The position numbers and the translations under genes are program-made. Source: JABDIY01 sp963751955 (lineage in GTDB: Bacteria > Actinomycetota > Acidimicrobiia > Acidimicrobiales > SZUA-35). From it: DNA of 64,000 bases. Each line of letters begins with the position of its first letter. The stretch's first letter is position 1. Positions 43,703-53,423 of the stretch are shown here, in pieces. Below the pieces are notes generated by a model. The model was not told the origin of the DNA. It searched no databases and saw only the letters and a list, made by a program, of their open reading frames with translations. The stretch lies in assembly GCA_963751955.1 (NCBI GenBank), contig CAVVWM010000009.1:248001-312000 (forward strand), read 5' to 3'.

Positions 43703-45529
43703 TCACGCCAACATCTTGGTGAGTCCCGATGCCCGCCGGACCGGGGTTTCGACCGCCTGTCGGATTGCGTCTTCTGCCGCGACGACGGTGACGCGGTCCT
43801 TGGCCCGGGTCACAGCAGTGTAGAGCAGCTCTCGGGTGAGCACCGGCGAGCCCCACGCTGGAAGGGCTACCACGGCATGATCGAACTCCGATCCCTGGCT
43901 CTTGTGGATCGTCATGGACCACCAGGTATCGAGCCGGCCGATCTGGGCCGGCTGGAGAGGTGTGGGATTTGCCGAATCGGGGAACACAACAGCCCGCTGG
44001 TTTCCTTCGGTCTTGATCACCACACCGGTGTCGCCATTGAACAGCTTGAGTAGGTAGTCATTGGTGGTGACGATCACTGGGCGACCCACATACCAGCGCC
44101 CGGTGACAGCCCGGTTGTCCACCTGAGATCGCACAGCGGTTTCAATGCGGTGTTGCCAATCGTCGCGTCCGTTGAAGCCTTGTCGGGTGGCGCACAGCAC
44201 CTTGAGCGCAGAGTTTCGGGCCATGGCACTCGCCGCATCGTTGCACAGGGCGTCGTTCAGCGACGCCACGCCAAGAGCCGCCGCCTCCTCGGTTACTGCG
44301 CCGGCGTCATCGGGGTCGACCAGCACGACGTCGGGGAACTCGAACGACCTGAGAACCGATATCGTCTCTTCGGCGTTGCCGGCCCGGATGGCTTGGGATA
44401 GGCGAGCGATGCCGGATGCTTGGTCGAATCGGTGGGTGGTTTGGAGTGTGACCACTGATCGCCCGACCGGACCTCGGCTATCGGTGATATCGCTCAGCAC
44501 GGCACCAGCCTCGACCGACGCCAACTGCGATGGATCCCCCACGAGGATCACCCTGGTGCCCGGGCCGATGGCATCTACCAGACGCCCCATCAGCGAGAGC
44601 GACATCATCGATACTTCGTCGATCACGACAACGTCGAGCGGCAGTGGGTGGGATCGGTCGTGGCGGAACCGAATCCCGTCTCGATGACCGAGCAGACGGT
44701 GGACGGTACAGGGTTCGAGCACACGTAGGGCGTTGCTGGTTGCAGAGCTGAGTGACCCGGTAGCGGCTTTGATAGCTTCCTTCATTCGGCTGGCGGCCTT
44801 GCCTGTGGGTGCGGCCAGTCCAATTCGAAGTGGTGCTGTTGAGGCTTCGTGCAATGCAGCGAGAATGCGGGTCAGGGTGAAGGTTTTGCCGGTTCCGGGG
44901 CCTCCAGCGATGACGGTGAGCTGGTGGGCCAGAGCGTGTCGTGCCGCGTCCAGCTGGTCCCCGCCGTCAGGGAACAGAGTCAGGAGGTTCTGTTCGGCCT
45001 CGGCGCTGGGACCGGGGATTGCAGCTAGCTCCTTCAGGGACTGAGCTACCGCCGATTCGTAGAGATAGTAGCGATCGAGGTAGAGAAGATCGTTGTCGAA
45101 CACCATCAGGGCGGTCGAACCCAGCGTGGGGTTCCGGTCCCTGATGATCCCGTCGAATACCGGCTTGCCGATGTGGCGGGAGATGCACCTACGCCACTGC
45201 ACCGGATCAGGCCAGGGCAACTCCTCGATACTGGGCGGAGGCGGCTCAACCCCACCGCCCCGGGGGCTGGGCGAGTCGACCGAGGCGGTATCGGCGATGC
45301 GGTTGAGGTCGACGGCCACGTGCCCTCGCTGGGGAGCACGCGACGCCAGAGCCGCAGCGAGGACCACCATCCCATCGTCCTTCGGGCCCAGCGAGTCGTT
45401 GAGTAGTTCGTCGACGAAGGTTGCGAATGCGATATCGACGGCGTTGAGTACGCCTGCCTCAACAAAAGGTTGAATCCAGGACAGATTTTGGCTAACCACG
45501 GGGCCCAGGTGTGTGCGGCTCATTGCCAC
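43703..45529 (-). CDS. recD: Exodeoxyribonuclease V subunit alpha (RecD helicase)
   Basis: 608 residues. A 5'-3' SF1B helicase subunit of RecBCD that processes DNA double-strand ends. It has the N-terminal domain (residues ~1-180), Walker A in AGGPGTGKTFTLTRILAAL, Walker B VVVIDEVSMMSLSLMGRLV, the Q-motif-like VILVGDPSQLASVEAG, and the C-terminal DTWWSMTIHKSQGSEFDHAV. Its start overlaps the recB stop, as expected in one operon. Confidence 0.93.
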   Translation of the reverse strand: MAMSRTHLGPVVSQNLSWIQPFVEAGVLNAVDIAFATFVDELLNDSLGPKDDGMVVLAAALASRAPQRGHVAVDLNRIADTASVDSPSPRGGGVEPPPPSIEELPWPDPVQWRRCISRHIGKPVFDGIIRDRNPTLGSTALMVFDNDLLYLDRYYLYESAVAQSLKELAAIPGPSAEAEQNLLTLFPDGGDQLDAARHALAHQLTVIAGGPGTGKTFTLTRILAALHEASTAPLRIGLAAPTGKAASRMKEAIKAATGSLSSATSNALRVLEPCTVHRLLGHRDGIRFRHDRSHPLPLDVVVIDEVSMMSLSLMGRLVDAIGPGTRVILVGDPSQLASVEAGAVLSDITDSRGPVGRSVVTLQTTHRFDQASGIARLSQAIRAGNAEETISVLRSFEFPDVVLVDPDDAGAVTEEAAALGVASLNDALCNDAASAMARNSALKVLCATRQGFNGRDDWQHRIETAVRSQVDNRAVTGRWYVGRPVIVTTNDYLLKLFNGDTGVVIKTEGNQRAVVFPDSANPTPLQPAQIGRLDTWWSMTIHKSQGSEFDHAVVALPAWGSPVLTRELLYTAVTRAKDRVTVVAAEDAIRQAVETPVRRASGLTKMLA

Positions 45530-48500
45530 ACCCCCTCATGCAGCAGATCGCTGAGCTCGCTCACCAGAGCTGGTGGCATGTTCCACGAGAACACCCCGTG
45601 GGGCGCACCTCCGATGATCGGGGTTGACGGACCGATCATCCCGCGTATGAACAGGTACGCCGCACCACCAAGGTTCTGTTGTGGATCGTAGTTGTCTCCC
45701 AGCCGCCACCGGAGGTAACGATGGAGAGCAACTGCGTAAAGGAGCGCCTGGAGCGGATAGTCGTGATGGGCCATGGCGGTAGCCATGCCCGCCTCTGAGT
45801 AGTCGTCGATCTCCAGCGGTTCTCCGTAGGTGCCGAGCCGGTTGGTCTTGTAGTCGACCACTACATAGCGGTCGGGTTGGTCCGCGGTACGGACTCGGAA
45901 GATGCCGTCGATCGCTCCGGTGAGGTGCCCGGCCAACTGTCCGGTGATGGCTCCTCCGGCCAGTTCGTCGGCCCAGTCTCGCAAGACGTGGTGGGGTTCG
46001 AGATGAGCCTGAACGAGCTGGCCTATGTGAACGCCGGTTGGACGCTGACCCACCGGTGCGTTGGGGCCGAGCGGTAGCTCGAAGTTCATTTCATCCAGCA
46101 CGTCGGCCGGCCCGAAGTCTCGCAGTCGTTGTTGATTGAAAAGGGGTCCCAGCGGGGTTTCGATGGCAGCGATGAGCCCGGTGGTGAGGGCGGACGCATC
46201 AGTGTCCCAATCCGACCATTCCACCGCACTACCCACCCGGCCGGCGACCTCGAGCCCCAGGTCAGGTGCGGCGAAGTTGATGTCTTCGAGCACCTGATGC
46301 ACCAGGGTTCCGAACGCGGCGCCACCGGTGATGGAACCCAGCGGCAGCGAAGAACCGGGTGCCTGCGAGTCATCGACGGTGAGACCGTCGGGGGTGGCTT
46401 CGTCTACGACGCCCTGTTCTGGCGCATCGTCGGTGAGGAGCCCGGATGCTCCGTCCTCTCGGTACTCCCCCGGCCCAACCCGCTGGCCGCTGATTCGGGT
46501 GAACGACCAACGCCGCTGAGCACGATCGAATGGCCGATCGAGCGAGGCAACAGCCAGACCGGGGTCGAACCCCTGGGCGGCGCGTTCCCACCGCCCCGGT
46601 TCTCGAGTGGGGTTGATCACAACCGCCCGGAAAGAGCCGTCGCTCATGGCAGATTTCAGTGACAGGGCTTGTGCGGCTGTGACTCCACTTTCAGAGGCAG
46701 GGCCGTCGAAGAGGATGTTGGCCAGCTCACCGTTGTTCTTCTTGGGTTTGGTCGCACTCCCGAAGTAGAGGATTGACAGGTGACGGGCGCGGGTGGCGGC
46801 CACGTAGATCAACCGCCGGAACTCGCCATTGAGTTCTCCCTTGGCACGTTTGAGGACCCCGGAAGTGTCGTTCCAATATGTCGAACCTGTGAGCAGCACC
46901 CTGCGACCCTCCACCGGATCCTCAACCGACACAGGCGCGCCGGCCTGGGCTGCGCCATCGAGCCCGAGGGAAAGCACGATGGGGAATTCCAAACCCTTCG
47001 ACACGTGGATGGTCATGATCTGCACAGCGTCGTCGTCGCTGTCGGTGCGGCGGGCAAAGGCTTCGGTCTCGCCCTCTTCGTCTTCTTGGCGCCCCATGAG
47101 GGTCTCGAGCCGCTCGACCAACCGGTGGATGTGGTTGGCCGAAGGGTCGGCCTCCAGCAGCTCCCGAATGTGGTTGAGGTCGGTGAGATTCCGCAACCCG
47201 TCCCCGTCGCGGATAAGGCGCTCGGCCAGATTCCGGGACTGCCACGCCCGATCGAAGAAGGCGTTCAGTCCCTGGGTTTGGAGCAGATCGCCAAATTCGG
47301 CCATCTCGGCCTGCAGATCGGAGACGATTGATGTGTCGCCTTCCAGCTCGTTCCAACCCGCATCGATGAACCAACTGAGAGCTGCGGCCCGTACCCGGCG
47401 TTCCGACGCCGGGAAAGCCACCGCCCGCAGCAGAGTGAGTAGTTGCATGGCAGCTTCTGTGTGGAGGACCGATCCCACCTTGCCCACCACAGATGGAACG
47501 CCGACGCTGCGCAAGGCTCGCTGCACAGTGGGGGCGATGGCATGAGCCTTCACCAGAATCGCTATGTCGCCCGGCTGGACGGGACGGCGACCCTCGAGGT
47601 GGCCCTCGTCGGGAATAGTGCCAGTGTTCAGAAGGTCAACCACAGTTGCGGCGACATCCGCGGCGATCTGCAGCTTGCCAACCTCCGAAGGTGCCGAGAG
47701 GGAGGGGCAGAACCGAACCTCCACCCCCGATCCATCGTGCTCACCTCGTTGAAGCAAGCCGAGTTCGGGACGACCGCATTGGACAGGGTGGAATCGAATC
47801 GATTCGTCGCCAAAGGTAATTCCGTCGAACAGCGCCTCGATGCCTTGGAGTTGACGGTGATCGGACCGAAAGTTCTTCGTGAGCGTGGAGACTTCGGCTC
47901 GGGTTGTGGCCCGAACGTAGCTATTTACGTCTGCGCCACGGAAGCGATAGATCGATTGTTTCGGATCGCCGACGAGGGTGAAGTTCTTGGGTCCGAAAAG
48001 TGCGTTGACCAGTTCCCATTGCACCGAGTCGGTGTCTTGGAACTCATCGATCAGGGCGATGTCGATCTGATTCTGTACGGTTTCGGCCAACCCCGACGAA
48101 GGGTCGAGGGCGAGATCCCGGGCCACCGAAAGCAGGTCGTCGAAACCGAGCACCGCCCGCCGGCGCCTGATCTGTTTCACCCACTGGACCACCTGGTCGA
48201 CGACCTCTGCCAGCTCGGCGATCTCGTGGCACCGGTCCATGAAGCCCTTCTTGCCCTCGCCTGAGGCGATCAGCTCCTCCACCTCCTCGCGTCCGGGGAT
48301 GAGTGCGGCGTAGTCACGCCGCATTGCTTCATCGGCGCCGTTGGCGACCCACCGGGGATCGACGTAGGGTTTGCCTTCGATGGCCCGTTGGGTGAGCACG
48401 TCGGCCACCGCCTGTTCGAGCACGATGGACGTGTCCTCAAGCAAGGTGGCGTCGGGGTTGCTGTCGCCCGACATGCCCTGCTCGGCCAGCAGGTTCTGGG

Positions 48501-48888
48501 CGTAGCTGTGGATGGTGCTGATGGTGGCGGTATCGAAGTCGGAGAGCGCTCTTCTGAGACGATTGCCGCGTTGCTCAAGCTCGCCTCGATCGGCATCGCA
48601 CACGGCCAACAAAACGGGATCGTCGGTCTCGGGCGGTACACCGGCGAGCGTGCTGTTCACAGCATGGAGGGCTTCTTCGACGTCGGTTCGAATGCGATCC
48701 CGAAGTTCCGCAGCCGCAGCTTTGGTAAAGGTCACCACCAATACCCGCCCGATGTCGCACCCCTCGGCCACATAACGCGTGACCATCCCCGCGATGCTGA
48801 ACGTCTTGCCGGTGCCGGCGCTGGCCTCAAGTGCGGTGAAACCGGTGGGAAGGGCACCTCCGAGATCGAAGGAGCGGGGATCGGTCAT
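45520..48888 (-). CDS. recB: Exodeoxyribonuclease V subunit beta (RecB helicase-nuclease)
   Basis: 1122 residues. The 3'-5' SF1A helicase has Walker A in ALEASAGTGKTFSIAGMV, DEFQDTDSVQWELVNALFG (motif II), FTLVGDPKQSIYRFRGADV, TKNFRSDHRQL and DAVQIMTIHVSKGLEFPIV. A linker leads to the C-terminal nuclease domain with YVVVDYKTNRLG, the catalytic Asp-x-Lys. RecB loads onto duplex ends with RecC and RecD. It overlaps recC and recD by a few bases at each end. Confidence 0.94.
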   Translation of the reverse strand: MTDPRSFDLGGALPTGFTALEASAGTGKTFSIAGMVTRYVAEGCDIGRVLVVTFTKAAAAELRDRIRTDVEEALHAVNSTLAGVPPETDDPVLLAVCDADRGELEQRGNRLRRALSDFDTATISTIHSYAQNLLAEQGMSGDSNPDATLLEDTSIVLEQAVADVLTQRAIEGKPYVDPRWVANGADEAMRRDYAALIPGREEVEELIASGEGKKGFMDRCHEIAELAEVVDQVVQWVKQIRRRRAVLGFDDLLSVARDLALDPSSGLAETVQNQIDIALIDEFQDTDSVQWELVNALFGPKNFTLVGDPKQSIYRFRGADVNSYVRATTRAEVSTLTKNFRSDHRQLQGIEALFDGITFGDESIRFHPVQCGRPELGLLQRGEHDGSGVEVRFCPSLSAPSEVGKLQIAADVAATVVDLLNTGTIPDEGHLEGRRPVQPGDIAILVKAHAIAPTVQRALRSVGVPSVVGKVGSVLHTEAAMQLLTLLRAVAFPASERRVRAAALSWFIDAGWNELEGDTSIVSDLQAEMAEFGDLLQTQGLNAFFDRAWQSRNLAERLIRDGDGLRNLTDLNHIRELLEADPSANHIHRLVERLETLMGRQEDEEGETEAFARRTDSDDDAVQIMTIHVSKGLEFPIVLSLGLDGAAQAGAPVSVEDPVEGRRVLLTGSTYWNDTSGVLKRAKGELNGEFRRLIYVAATRARHLSILYFGSATKPKKNNGELANILFDGPASESGVTAAQALSLKSAMSDGSFRAVVINPTREPGRWERAAQGFDPGLAVASLDRPFDRAQRRWSFTRISGQRVGPGEYREDGASGLLTDDAPEQGVVDEATPDGLTVDDSQAPGSSLPLGSITGGAAFGTLVHQVLEDINFAAPDLGLEVAGRVGSAVEWSDWDTDASALTTGLIAAIETPLGPLFNQQRLRDFGPADVLDEMNFELPLGPNAPVGQRPTGVHIGQLVQAHLEPHHVLRDWADELAGGAITGQLAGHLTGAIDGIFRVRTADQPDRYVVVDYKTNRLGTYGEPLEIDDYSEAGMATAMAHHDYPLQALLYAVALHRYLRWRLGDNYDPQQNLGGAAYLFIRGMIGPSTPIIGGAPHGVFSWNMPPALVSELSDLLHEGVWQ

Positions 48889-51800
48889 AACGATTCCTTC
48901 GATGCTGTGAGTTCGAAGGTTTCGTCGATCAGTTGCTGATAGGAGAGAAGGCGGGAGTGCGGTTTCGATCCGGAGGGAGGTTGGGGATCGTTGGGCCGGG
49001 TGGCCACATCAAGCATGGCAGTTTCGTTGATCCGGCCGAATGCGGCCTGCACGAAGGGGTCTTCCGCCATTCCTGGATAGAGCCCCTGGGTAGCCCATCC
49101 CTTCAGCGTCACCGCACCCGAACTTTCAGTTGCCCGCACCTTGGCTATCACCGGGAGCGGTTCGGTGAGGGCGAGGGCACGGATGTGGAGCAGTGTCGCC
49201 AGCGCACGACGGGCATTGTTGCTTCGATCCTGCGCGGTCTCTCCTCTCATACGGATGGCTGTGAGAGCAACCTTCGCCTTGGCCCTAGGTTTCTTCGAGG
49301 CGGCGATCGCTTGCCAACTGTGATGCGGCTCATGGAGGGTGAGAGCACACAGATCGATCCAGGAGCCACGCAACAAACGATCGTCCTCTTGGGAGGCGGT
49401 GGCCCTGATCGGCCCAATGGAGTGTGTACGGTCCACACCGTCCACCTCGCCGACGATTGAGACACCGTTGACGTTGGCTTCCACACTTACCCGTTTGGCG
49501 GCATAACTCGATCCGTGATCACGTAGAAGCTTCACCATTTCCTCGGCGATGTGGTCCAGTTCACCAATGAGCTTTGCGCCCACCGCACCAGGCGGATAGC
49601 TCCCCCGGGCCTGGGCTATGTCGAGTTCGACCTGGGTGGAGTCGCCTTTGCGCCGAAGTTCGATCAGGCGCGAGAGCGTCTTCCAGTCGAGCAGGGCGTC
49701 TTTGAGGATCGGGAGGTTGTCCTTGGCGCCGTCGTTGCGGGCTGGGAACCAGGCCCCGAGGCGTTGGGTGTAGAACAACTTGGGGGCGTTGATCACCGCG
49801 TCGGCGAGGGACCGCAGTTCGACGATGGTGTCGTTGGCCAGCGGCTGCATCGGCTCGGGTTCGGGGGTACTGGCCTCCGCAAAAGTGGCCTGGGCGGCGC
49901 TGAGGGCCCGAGGATCGAAGCCGCGGGGTTCCTCGGGATCGAAGTTGTCGGGGTCGAAGGCGTGGCGCCGGTGGTCGACTTCCAGGTTCAACAAGTGCTG
50001 GCGTGACTCGGGGGTCACAATCGAGCGGATCTCTGAGCGCAGCTCGGCCAGCGCCACCGAAGGGAACACGGTGGATCCAGTACGGACGTCGTGACCGTCA
50101 CGGGTGACGATCAAGCGATCCCGAGCCGACAGGATCACCTCGAGAAGGGCCTGCCGTTGATCGGCTCGTTGTTCGGGATCGCCGATGTCGGGCCGGAGAG
50201 CCAGGAGGTCATCGCCGCTCGGAACCGAACGGTTCATCGCTGCTTCGTCGAGCCCGAGCACGCAGATCACTCGGTGGGGCACCCACCGCAGGGGTCGTAG
50301 CGAGGTGAAGGTGATCGCACCGTCGAAGAATCTCGGCCGTGCCGCCCTCGCGCCGAGCCGCTCCTGAAGCAGCTGGCCGATCTCCACGACGCTCAGCTCC
50401 ACCTGATCCGAACCGGTGACGATGGCATCGGCCAGGGATTCGGCGATGGCGTGGCGGGTTCGTTCGATCTGCCATGCCTCCTGGAAGGGCAGCTGGAAGA
50501 AGTTGCCAACCGCGTCGGAGAGTCGGCGGTTCCATTCGCTGATCGGGGCGGTGGTGGTCCACTCGTGTTCAATTGTTTCGAGCCGATCGAACAGTGCCAC
50601 CAGTCGGTTCAGCACGTCGACGCCGCCGGACTCCACTCCCCAGGCCGGTACGTGACACGGGCCGATCACCGGCTGATCGTCCTTCACCGCCATCCCTACC
50701 AGCAACTGTCGAATACCGAATGACCAGGTGTTGGTGTCGACGCCGACCAAACCATTGCGCCGCCGGTTCGCTTCATTGAGGCCCCACCGGACCTCGGTGT
50801 GATCGATCCACCCTTCGATAGTGGTGAGGGCATCGCTGTCGAATCCGAAGGCGTCGGCAACGGGCGGAATGCGAAGGACGTCGAGCAGTTCGCTGGCGGT
50901 GTAGCGGCTTCCTACTAGATCCACGATGGCCGACAGCGCTGAAGCGAGGGTGTCTTCCACTTCGATGCCACGATCCGAGATGGTGGTTCGCAGACGGCGG
51001 GGTCCGGCCCACTGGGACGCCGGTTTCTCGGCACTGGGTCCAAAGACGCCCTGGATCGCCGGCGCGAAGGTGGGCAGGTCGGGGCAAACCACGAGCACGT
51101 CGGATTCGTGCAGGGTGGGATCATCTCGCAGTATCGCCATGATCTCGTCGCGGAGTGCCTCGACCTGACGGGTGACACCGGCGCACGCGTTGATCCGGAT
51201 GCTTGGGTCGTTTGGCTCATACACGAAATCGCCAGCCGGTTCTTCATCGCCCAACAGATGATGCTGGAGCGCTCCGAGCAGCCGGTTTGGGTGGGGATCG
51301 GTATGGGCTGAGGGAAGGCGGGAAGGCGTCGGAAGACCGACCCGTGGCAGGAGAAGTTGTGCCTCACGAGAGGGTCTACCCCAGCTGCGCAGAAGCGGTT
51401 GGCGCACTCTCGCGGCAGATGAATCGTCGGATCGGAGCAAGCTGCGCTCGTCGCCGATCTCGGCCAACAGACGGGACGAGGTGGCGATAACCGGGTCGAG
51501 CATGAACAGGTTGACCTCGAAGCGTTCGCCCAATGCATTGAGAAGGTTCGCGAAGTCCTGACCGCCCGGGAGTGTGGACACACCGAAAATCGAGAATCGT
51601 TCGGGCAGTTCGATCTCTACCTCGCCGGTGCGCACGCGGGCCAGAAGTTCGGGCAGTCGGCCCGCTGGACTGGTGGTGCCGATGTGGTCGGCCACCAAAC
51701 GGAAAAGGTGCGGCTGCCATCGCAGTGCCGTTGGCAGCGCTTGTCCCGATGGGTCGACATCTTCGCCCCGTTCCCAACGACGGAGCACCTCGGTACGGCG

Positions 51801-52259
51801 AGTGCCATAACGATCGAAAAGGTCGGCGACGCGCCGGGACCGGCCATACAACGTGGCTCCGTCGGGCAGGGAGCGAATTCGGCGGAGGGCGGGGTCGTCG
51901 TCTGTGTTGGCGAGCACGTGGTGGATAGCCCAGACCAAGCGGGAGAGGCGCCACGGATCATCGGCGGAATCTACATCGGCGCTGAACAGCCGACTGCGCA
52001 GAACCCCGGGAAACGGCATCTCGATATTGGCAGCGATTCCATCACCGGTTGGGCCAGCACCGAGAGAGCTGGCGAGGTGAAGTTTCAGCCAGCGCTGAAG
52101 GCCCACAGATGGCACCGCCACCAGTTCGGATTGCATCGGGTCGGGCAGGGGAACCGCCAGACTCTCAGCTAGTTGATCGGCCAGCGGTTCCAGGGAATCA
52201 CTGACAAAGATCGAAAGCGTCACTGTGGCTCGGGCGGGGTCAACTCCATCACGAACCAC
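48885..52259 (-). CDS. recC: Exodeoxyribonuclease V subunit gamma (RecC)
   Basis: 1124 residues in the longest frame. RecC holds the DNA and recognises Chi; its helicase-like folds have lost catalysis. Segments such as SVGLQRWLKLHLASSLG, PFPGVLRSRLF, RVADLFDRYGTRR, SERFEVNLFMLDP, IGVLGLDEAAMNRSVP and SGDDLLALRPDIGDPEQRAD are the usual landmarks. GTG at 52259 is one choice; GTG at 52223 (giving TLSIFVSDSLEPLADQLAES) fits the usual RecC N-terminus better. First gene of the recC-recB-recD operon. Confidence 0.92.
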   Translation of the reverse strand: MVRDGVDPARATVTLSIFVSDSLEPLADQLAESLAVPLPDPMQSELVAVPSVGLQRWLKLHLASSLGAGPTGDGIAANIEMPFPGVLRSRLFSADVDSADDPWRLSRLVWAIHHVLANTDDDPALRRIRSLPDGATLYGRSRRVADLFDRYGTRRTEVLRRWERGEDVDPSGQALPTALRWQPHLFRLVADHIGTTSPAGRLPELLARVRTGEVEIELPERFSIFGVSTLPGGQDFANLLNALGERFEVNLFMLDPVIATSSRLLAEIGDERSLLRSDDSSAARVRQPLLRSWGRPSREAQLLLPRVGLPTPSRLPSAHTDPHPNRLLGALQHHLLGDEEPAGDFVYEPNDPSIRINACAGVTRQVEALRDEIMAILRDDPTLHESDVLVVCPDLPTFAPAIQGVFGPSAEKPASQWAGPRRLRTTISDRGIEVEDTLASALSAIVDLVGSRYTASELLDVLRIPPVADAFGFDSDALTTIEGWIDHTEVRWGLNEANRRRNGLVGVDTNTWSFGIRQLLVGMAVKDDQPVIGPCHVPAWGVESGGVDVLNRLVALFDRLETIEHEWTTTAPISEWNRRLSDAVGNFFQLPFQEAWQIERTRHAIAESLADAIVTGSDQVELSVVEIGQLLQERLGARAARPRFFDGAITFTSLRPLRWVPHRVICVLGLDEAAMNRSVPSGDDLLALRPDIGDPEQRADQRQALLEVILSARDRLIVTRDGHDVRTGSTVFPSVALAELRSEIRSIVTPESRQHLLNLEVDHRRHAFDPDNFDPEEPRGFDPRALSAAQATFAEASTPEPEPMQPLANDTIVELRSLADAVINAPKLFYTQRLGAWFPARNDGAKDNLPILKDALLDWKTLSRLIELRRKGDSTQVELDIAQARGSYPPGAVGAKLIGELDHIAEEMVKLLRDHGSSYAAKRVSVEANVNGVSIVGEVDGVDRTHSIGPIRATASQEDDRLLRGSWIDLCALTLHEPHHSWQAIAASKKPRAKAKVALTAIRMRGETAQDRSNNARRALATLLHIRALALTEPLPVIAKVRATESSGAVTLKGWATQGLYPGMAEDPFVQAAFGRINETAMLDVATRPNDPQPPSGSKPHSRLLSYQQLIDETFELTASKESL

Positions 52260-52386
52260 CGTAGCCAGCCGGTGTGACAGTCCAAGGACTGCCGGCGGCC
52301 CGGTCTCTCAGTAGGCGAAAGCGGTTAGGGCCCGGACATGCCCCAGATCGTTCAAGTCCCTTGTCAGACGGGTCGAGAACATCTCC

Positions 52387-53221
52387 ATGAAACGAATGCT
52401 CCTTCTCATCGCCCTCGCTCTTGCAAGCTCGGGCTGTTTTCCGCGTGGAGATGGATCTCACCGTTACTGAGGACGAGACCGTAGACGGGGTCATCGTCAT
52501 GGCGATGTCGGAGTCTCTGCTTGAGATGTCTGGCTCGACGACCGAGGAAGTCTTCGAGGACACGAATATCGATGAAATCACCGAGGCGGGAGGCACTGCG
52601 ACGGTGGAGCCCTATGACCAGGACGGGTTCGTGGGTCAGGCAATCACGATCGAAGGTGCACCTCTCGACGGATTTGCCGACGATGGCACAGTAACGCGCA
52701 CCGGAGACGGCTGGGCGTTTGCGATGGATGTCGGGGACACCATCGGAAGCGACCCTTCCGAGATCGAGGCAGATCAAATGTTGGACGGGATGTTCGACGG
52801 CGCCCGCTACGTGATCCGCATGACCGTTCCCGGTGAAGTTCAGGAACACAACGGTACGGCCGAGACGGGCTCGCAGATCGAATGGAACTTTCAAGGGAGC
52901 GACCTGACCGACGGGACAATGCCTACGGTTCTCACCGCGACCTGGGACGATTCGGGCTACGCATCTGGCACCCCCGGTGTCAGTAGCTCAGGCGGTAGCA
53001 GCCTTCTTCTGGCCGGTGGTGCGATCATCGCAGCCCTGATCGGAGCGGGCCTTTTCCTGATCAACCGAAACAAGGCCAACGAAGAACTGACGGTGGCTGA
53101 CCTCGCCGTATCAACGCAGGGCTTCGATCCAACTCCCTCCCCAGCAGGGACCCAGCAGACCCCGAGCGCTCCAGGGTCACACCTCGAAGGCGGATCCGCC
53201 GACCCTGGCGGTGCACGCTGA
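52387..53221 (+). CDS. LppM-like lipoprotein with C-terminal membrane anchor (one frameshift)
   Basis: ATG at 52387 gives a lipoprotein signal MKRMLLLIALALASSGC, then the frame breaks. Removing one base at ~52,436-52,443 joins it to the 266-residue frame and yields 277 residues reading CFRVEMDLTVTEDETVDG right after the lipobox. The continuing sequence (IVMAMSESLLEMSG, IEGAPLDGFADDGTVTR, RYVIRMTVPGEVQEHNG) matches the actinobacterial LppM family (DUF3153), and GGSSLLLAGGAIIAALIGAG is a C-terminal membrane helix. The family's role is unclear; LppM has been linked to cell-envelope lipids in mycobacteria. Confidence 0.75.
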
Positions 53222-53383
53222 GGGTCGCATTGTCAGCGAATGTGGGGGCGAGGTGCGCGACACCCGCACTGTGACCGTCTAGCGCGACCTTCCGACGCTG
53301 AGCCTCTGACGATGCGCACCTCGATCGCTCCCGCGCGGAAATTGCGGCGTACGGGCACATTCGGGGCGTTCTATCGGCGCTAG

Positions 53384-53400
53384 ACCACCGTGGGGGTGGT
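53384..53400 (+). terminator. Possible terminator downstream of the LppM-like gene
   Basis: ACCACC (53384-53389) pairs with GGTGGT (53395-53400), and a TTTTT run follows about 10 nt later on the plus strand. The gap between stem and T-run makes the call weak. The 53222-53423 stretch shows nothing else. Confidence 0.3.
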
Positions 53401-53423
53401 GGTGCGACGATTTTTGGTGGGGT

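Noticed and set aside
53061..53360. 99-residue minus-strand ORF over the LppM-like 3' end and its downstream gap
   Set aside because: No motif or start signal, and it overlaps the lppM coding region.
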